From NCBI RefSeq assembly GCF_001028135.1, contig NZ_LDNM01000082.1, positions 1-64,000 on the forward strand: a stretch of DNA of 64,000 nt. Reading direction: 5' to 3'. The notes under the pieces were generated by a model. That model made no database searches. It was not told the DNA's origin and worked only from the letters and a program-made list of their open reading frames with translations. Origin of the DNA: Xenorhabdus griffiniae. GTDB lineage: Bacteria > Pseudomonadota > Gammaproteobacteria > Enterobacterales > Enterobacteriaceae. A program made the translations under genes and the position numbers. Within the stretch, counting starts at the first letter, position 1. Every line of letters starts with the position of its first letter. Shown here piece after piece: positions 59,784 through 64,000 of the stretch.

Positions 59784-61244
59784 ATGACAACTTTCTACTC
59801 TGTACTGAGCTGGCTGACGATTTTCTTCTACTGGCTGATTATTGCCGGTATCACTATTCGAGTTTTGATGAAACGTCGTCCTGTGACATCAGCAATGACG
59901 TGGTTACTCATTATTTACATTTTTCCTTTAGTTGGGATCATTGCTTACTTGTCATTCGGCGAATTACACCTTGGCAAACGCAGAGTTGAGCAAGCCAAAC
60001 AAATGCGTTCATCTGTAGTCAAGTGGCTGGCCGAATTAAGAAATTCTCCACAAATTTTTGCCGATGAAAACAGTGAAGTTGCTACTCCGCTGTTTCAGCT
60101 GTGTGAGCGTCGACAAAATATCAAAGGTGTCAGAGGGAATAAAATGCAATTAATGACATCTTATGATAATTCGCTAAAAGCGATTGTTCATGATATTGAA
60201 AACGCCAAATACAATATCGAGATGGTGTTTTATATATGGCAATCGGGAGGGCTGGTTGATCAGGTCACTGATGCCCTGATGCGTGCAGCCAAACGCGGTG
60301 TTAAATGTCGAATCATGGTAGATTCGGCAGGAAGCTGGCAATTTTTCCGCAGCCCTTATCCTGATATTATGCGAAAGGCAGGTATTGAATTTATCGAGTC
60401 GCTACAAGTTAATCTTTTCCGTTTATTCTTGCGTCGTATGGACTTACGCCAGCATAGAAAAATTATTCTGATCGACAACCATATTTCATACACCGGTAGC
60501 ATGAATATGGTTGACCCCCGTTTTTTTAAACAAGATGCCGGGTTCGGTCAATGGGTCGATATCATGGTGAGAATGGAAGGCCCAGTTACGACAACACTGG
60601 GGATCATTTATGCTTTTGACTGGGAAATGGAAACAGGAGAGCGTCATCTTCCCCCTCCTCCTGACAGTACTACCATGCCCTTCGAACAAGCCAGTGGTCA
60701 TACCGCGCAAGTTATTGCTTCCGGGCCAGGGTTCCCTGATGAATTGATCCAACAATCCCTGATGACCGCTATTTTTGCTGCCCGCAAGCAACTTATTCTT
60801 ACCACTCCCTATTTTGTTCCCAGCGATGATTTAATGCATGCAATTTGTACCGCAGCTATGCGTGGTGTTGAGGTCAGTATCATTGTACCAAGCCAAAACA
60901 ACTCATTTCTTGTTCGCTGGGCCAGCCGTGCGTTTTTTTCAGAATTACTGGAAGCGGGTGTGAAAATTTATCAATTTGAAGATGGTTTATTACATACTAA
61001 AAGTGTGTTGGTCGATGGCCAGCTCAGTATGGTCGGTTCTGTCAATTTAGATATGCGCAGCTTATGGCTGAACTTTGAAATTACGGTGGTCATTGATGAT
61101 GAACACTTTGGCAATGATTTAGCACTGGTTCAACAAGACTATATTATGCGTTCAGTACTACTTGCGAACAGTGAATGGGAAAAACGGCCTATGTGGCATC
61201 GTATTCTTGAACGTATCTGCTACTTTTTCAGCCCGCTTTTATAA
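59784..61244 (+). CDS. clsA: cardiolipin synthase A
   Basis: A 486-residue inner-membrane phospholipase D-type enzyme, equal in length to E. coli ClsA, that condenses two phosphatidylglycerols into cardiolipin and glycerol. Two N-terminal membrane segments (about 5-60) precede two HKD motifs: His224 (HRKIILID) and His404 (HTKSVLVD), at the same positions as in E. coli. ATG 59784 is preferred; an in-frame TTG at 59775 would add three residues. Confidence 0.97.
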   Translation: MTTFYSVLSWLTIFFYWLIIAGITIRVLMKRRPVTSAMTWLLIIYIFPLVGIIAYLSFGELHLGKRRVEQAKQMRSSVVKWLAELRNSPQIFADENSEVATPLFQLCERRQNIKGVRGNKMQLMTSYDNSLKAIVHDIENAKYNIEMVFYIWQSGGLVDQVTDALMRAAKRGVKCRIMVDSAGSWQFFRSPYPDIMRKAGIEFIESLQVNLFRLFLRRMDLRQHRKIILIDNHISYTGSMNMVDPRFFKQDAGFGQWVDIMVRMEGPVTTTLGIIYAFDWEMETGERHLPPPPDSTTMPFEQASGHTAQVIASGPGFPDELIQQSLMTAIFAARKQLILTTPYFVPSDDLMHAICTAAMRGVEVSIIVPSQNNSFLVRWASRAFFSELLEAGVKIYQFEDGLLHTKSVLVDGQLSMVGSVNLDMRSLWLNFEITVVIDDEHFGNDLALVQQDYIMRSVLLANSEWEKRPMWHRILERICYFFSPLL

Positions 61245-61381
61245 TTCATGACTGAAAACAGACAGAAAATAAATTGACCAGTCACTTTTTCAACATGAAT
61301 ATTTTCACCACGAATAACAGTATTCATTCAATACAGAACATGTTTTAATTTCATCTTGTAATTAATTTCGGATCTTGCATC

Positions 61382-61735
61382 ATGGAAAATCAACCGACAC
61401 ACGCTATGCAATTAGACTTAAATAACCGAATGACTGAAGATGACGCGCTTGAAAAAGCTTACGACATCTTTTTGGAACAAGCGCTTTCTCACCTTGATCC
61501 GGCTGACAGCCTATTGTTTAATTTGCAATTTGAAGAACGGGGAGGAGTTGAATTATTGGAGCCTTCAAGAGTCTGGCTTGAACATGTTGATTTTGATTTG
61601 GATCCAGACTTTTTCTCAGAAGTCATTATTGGCCTGGCTGAATCAGACGATGCCGAAATTGATGACATCTTTGCCCGTATCTTGCTCTGCCGGGAAAAAT
61701 CTTACCCCATCTGCCATATCCTATGGAAAAAATAA
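61382..61735 (+). CDS. yciU: YciU, dsDNA-mimic family protein (DUF440)
   Basis: A 117-residue acidic protein (E. coli YciU 109) of the HI1450 family, whose charge distribution mimics double-stranded [40 protein letters not shown] and [12 protein letters not shown] are typical. Its partner is not settled. The first ATG is used; the family N-terminus would also fit ATG 61406. Confidence 0.92.
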   Translation: MENQPTHAMQLDLNNRMTEDDALEKAYDIFLEQALSHLDPADSLLFNLQFEERGGVELLEPSRVWLEHVDFDLDPDFFSEVIIGLAESDDAEIDDIFARILLCREKSYPICHILWKK

Positions 61736-61770
61736 TCAGACCGCCTTCATCAATACACTTCCCTGATCGG

Positions 61771-61797
61771 CAAAAATGCCCTCATTGTGAGGGCATT
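61771..61797. terminator. terminator between yciU and oppF
   Basis: AATGCCCTCA (61775-61784)/TGAGGGCATT (61788-61797) with a TTG loop. Read on the minus strand it is followed by TTTTG, so it ends the opp operon; it also ends yciU. Confidence 0.85.
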
Positions 61798-61841
61798 GAA
61801 TTTAAAGTCGTGACAGCGTCACATTAACCGAATCTGGCTGG

Positions 61842-62843
61842 TTAGAGTGGATCAACCTTAAGGCAAGATACCGCATGTTTAAAACTTCCTTCAAGCAGTG
61901 GTCGAGTCTTGGCACATTCAGCATCTGCCATTGGACAGCGAGTACGGAATACACACCCAGACGGGGGATCAATGGGTGAAGGCAGTTCTCCTTCCAACAA
62001 TTCAATATGCTTGTTGCGCTCTTTATCTGGATCAGGAATTGGCACCGCCGACATAAGCGCTCTGGTATATGGATGCAACGGATTATGATAAACCTCGTCG
62101 TAAGTGCCTAATTCTACAGCATTCCCCAAATACATCACCAAAACGCGGTCTGATATGTGTTTTACTATTGATAGGTCATGAGCAATAAATATCAGGGAAA
62201 GCCCCATTTCCCGCTGTAATTCCTGCAACAAGTTAACGACTTGTGCCTGAATAGAAACATCCAGCGCTGAAACCGGTTCGTCGCAGATAACTAATTTAGG
62301 CTCCAGGATCAAAGCGCGGGCAATGCCAATACGTTGGCACTGTCCACCTGAGAATTCATGCGGATAACGGTTTATCAGGTTAGGTAACAATCCTACCCGC
62401 ATCATCATTTTTTGAACTTTTCCTTTTATTTCCCCCGCTTTCATTTTGGGGTAATACGTTTTCAATGGCTCTGCAATAATATCACCAATGGTCATACGCG
62501 GATTCAGCGATGCCAAAGGGTCTTGAAAAATCATCTGAATATCATTGCGAATATCCCGCCATTGTTTGTCACTCATAGCCAGCAGATTTTGACCAAGCCA
62601 GGTGACTGCCCCGCCAGACGCTTTCACTAACCCAATAACGGCTCTGGCAAGTGTTGACTTCCCGCAGCCAGATTCTCCTACAACGCCCAGAGTCTCACCT
62701 TCATATAGTCTTAAGGTAACGCCATCTACCGCTTTTAAGGTTTTTGCCGGCTGCCAGAACCACTGTTTTCCATCTTTAATATCAAAATAAACTTTGAGGT
62801 CATCCACTTCCAATAAGACACGTTTTTCAGCTATTGTGTTCAT
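61842..62843 (-). CDS. oppF: oligopeptide ABC transporter ATP-binding protein OppF
   Basis: A 333-residue ATPase of the oligopeptide importer. Walker A GESGCGKS is at 56-63, the signature is SGGQCQR and Walker B is LVICDEPVSALD. The C-terminal oligopeptide/dipeptide transporter domain carries SGCVFRTRCPMADAECA, with cysteines typical of the metal-cluster-bearing Opp/Dpp ATPases. TAGGAGGAG, overlapping the oppD stop, precedes the ATG. It is the last gene of the opp operon. Confidence 0.96.
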   Translation of the reverse strand: MNTIAEKRVLLEVDDLKVYFDIKDGKQWFWQPAKTLKAVDGVTLRLYEGETLGVVGESGCGKSTLARAVIGLVKASGGAVTWLGQNLLAMSDKQWRDIRNDIQMIFQDPLASLNPRMTIGDIIAEPLKTYYPKMKAGEIKGKVQKMMMRVGLLPNLINRYPHEFSGGQCQRIGIARALILEPKLVICDEPVSALDVSIQAQVVNLLQELQREMGLSLIFIAHDLSIVKHISDRVLVMYLGNAVELGTYDEVYHNPLHPYTRALMSAVPIPDPDKERNKHIELLEGELPSPIDPPSGCVFRTRCPMADAECAKTRPLLEGSFKHAVSCLKVDPL

Positions 62844-62854
62844 ACTAACTCCTC

Positions 62855-63838
62855 CTAGCGTTTAAAGCAGGCACGCAAGCACCCAAAGCCAAATTTTTCC
62901 AACTGTGGTTCCTCACGAACACAATGCTCTGTGGCAAACTGACAGCGCGGCTGGAATGGGCATCCCTTTGGCAAACGCAATAAATTGGGGGGATTGCCTT
63001 GGATCGTTTCCAATGACTCCCCATCACCATCCAGACGAGGAACTGCATTCAGTAACCCGATAGAGTATGGATGGGTAGGCCGGTAAAATACGTCACGCGC
63101 TGTGCCATATTCCATCGTTCTTCCGGCATACATTACTAATACTTTGTCACAAATGCCGGCAACCACCCCCAAGTCATGGGTGATCATAATAATGGCCGTG
63201 TTAAACTCTTTTTTCAGCTCGTTAAGCAACATCATGATCTGTGCCTGAACCGTTACATCCAATGCCGTTGTCGGTTCATCGGCAATTAATAACTTAGGCT
63301 GACACAATAATGCCATGGCAATCATGACTCGTTGACGCATCCCCCCGGAGAATTCATGTGGGTACATTTTCATGCGTTTACGTGCCTCTGGCATCTTAAC
63401 GGCATCCAGCATACGGATGGATTCCTCAAAAGCCACGCTTTTACTCATACGCTTATGCAACATCAATACTTCAGTTAATTGATCACCTACCCGCATATAA
63501 GGGTTAAGGGAAGTCATGGGATCTTGAAATATCATCGAGATCTCTTCTGCCCGCATCCGGTTCAGCTCTTTTTCTTTCAGGTTGAGGATTTCTCGCCCAT
63601 GAAAATGAGCAGAACCACTGACAAAACCATTGCTGGCCAATAATCCCATTAATGCAAACGCCGTCTGCGATTTACCTGAGCCAGATTCTCCCACGATCCC
63701 CAGGGTTTCTCCGGCCTGTAAGTCAAAATTTAATTTGTTTACGGCCGTCACGTTGCCGTCTGGCGTGCTGAATACGACATTCAGGTCTTTTACCGATAAA
63801 AGTGATTCAACATTTTTCGACGTTTCTACGCTATTCAC
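62855..63838 (-). CDS. oppD: oligopeptide ABC transporter ATP-binding protein OppD
   Basis: A 327-residue ATPase partner of OppF. Walker A GESGSGKS is at 50-57, the signature is FSGGMRQR, and Walker B is [14 protein letters not shown]-terminal cysteine block ([14 protein letters not shown]) follows. The start is GTG 63838 with AAGGAG; it follows oppC by 9 bases. Resemblance to E. coli OppD is close over the whole length. Confidence 0.96.
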   Translation of the reverse strand: MNSVETSKNVESLLSVKDLNVVFSTPDGNVTAVNKLNFDLQAGETLGIVGESGSGKSQTAFALMGLLASNGFVSGSAHFHGREILNLKEKELNRMRAEEISMIFQDPMTSLNPYMRVGDQLTEVLMLHKRMSKSVAFEESIRMLDAVKMPEARKRMKMYPHEFSGGMRQRVMIAMALLCQPKLLIADEPTTALDVTVQAQIMMLLNELKKEFNTAIIMITHDLGVVAGICDKVLVMYAGRTMEYGTARDVFYRPTHPYSIGLLNAVPRLDGDGESLETIQGNPPNLLRLPKGCPFQPRCQFATEHCVREEPQLEKFGFGCLRACFKR

Positions 63839-63847
63839 AGGCTCTCC

Positions 63848-64000
63848 TTAACGGTCTTTCGGATCGAGGGCATCTCGCAGGCCGTCACCAATAAAGTTAA
63901 AACAAAACAGGGTTATCACCAGAAAGCCTGCCGGAAATAACAGCAACCACGGAGCCACTTCCATTGAATTAGCCCCATCACTTAACAAAGCCCCCCAACT
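63848..64000 (-). CDS. oppC: oligopeptide ABC transporter permease OppC (C-terminal 50 residues, cut by the window edge)
   Basis: The visible 50 codons encode the last permease helix (APWLLLFPAGFLVITLFCFN) and the end FIGDGLRDALDPKDR, matching E. coli OppC. SWGALLSDGANSME precedes it. The TAA stop is at 63848. The N-terminal part lies outside the window. It is in the opp operon with oppD and oppF. Confidence 0.95.
   Translation of the reverse strand, partial: SWGALLSDGANSMEVAPWLLLFPAGFLVITLFCFNFIGDGLRDALDPKDR

Overview
The window looks like chromosome of a Morganellaceae gammaproteobacterium, most probably Xenorhabdus or Photorhabdus. This rests on moderate GC with AT-rich accessory islands, close protein resemblance to E. 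coli in nearly every housekeeping gene, separate trpG and trpD genes, and a tus gene with an overlapping Ter site. The genus is an inference. No rRNA, tRNA, CRISPR array, prophage or insertion sequence was seen.

Layout: (1) 1-3.9 kb is an AT-rich accessory island with three co-directional genes: a small phosphatidylserine-decarboxylase-type pyruvoyl enzyme, an amidinotransferase/DDAH-type guanidine-modifying enzyme and an ABC half-transporter. It looks like an uncharacterised small-molecule biosynthesis and export locus and is the best candidate for something new. (2) 4.1-25.5 kb follows the E. coli order ydfG, ynfB, ynfD, bioD2, ynfL/ynfM, (an IprA-like regulator), tus, fumC, manA, ydgA, add, (yfeH), ydgJ, ydgK, rsxABCDGE, nth. 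(3) 25.9-64 kb follows another E. coli segment in inverted orientation: rnb, (a class A beta-lactamase), yciH-pyrF, lapB-lapA, ribA, acnA, (an unknown, possibly Evf-like gene), cysB, topA, a shortened yciN, sohB, yciK-btuR, rluB, yciO-rnm, trpLEGDCBA, ompW, yciC, (a SulP transporter), yciB, yciA, tonB, yciY, cls, yciU, oppF-oppD-oppC. Genes in brackets are additions relative to E. coli.

The two E. coli-like segments meet in the nth-rnb gap. A second near-perfect Ter sequence lies there in the same orientation as the Ter at tus. By the known polarity of Tus-Ter, both would arrest forks moving towards higher coordinates, so the window appears to sit on one arm of the replication terminus. The same polarity of both sites is what an ancestral inversion of one flank of the terminus would give.

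Functional groups: rsxABCDGE encodes the membrane electron-transfer complex that reduces SoxR. The trp genes form a complete biosynthetic operon with TrpR operator, leader peptide (tandem Trp codons) and attenuator. lapA/lapB control LPS synthesis. tonB carries a conserved Fur box, a second Fur-like box lies before cls, and a perfect FNR-type box lies upstream of ompW. The beta-lactamase has all class A motifs plus a Cys69/Cys238 pair typical of class A carbapenemases. Starts were moved from the longest open frame where a Shine-Dalgarno sequence and family length agreed (fumC, manA, add, yfeH, rsxA, rsxC, rsxG, tus, yciH, cysB, yciO, trpB, ompW, yciC, yciB, yciA, cls).
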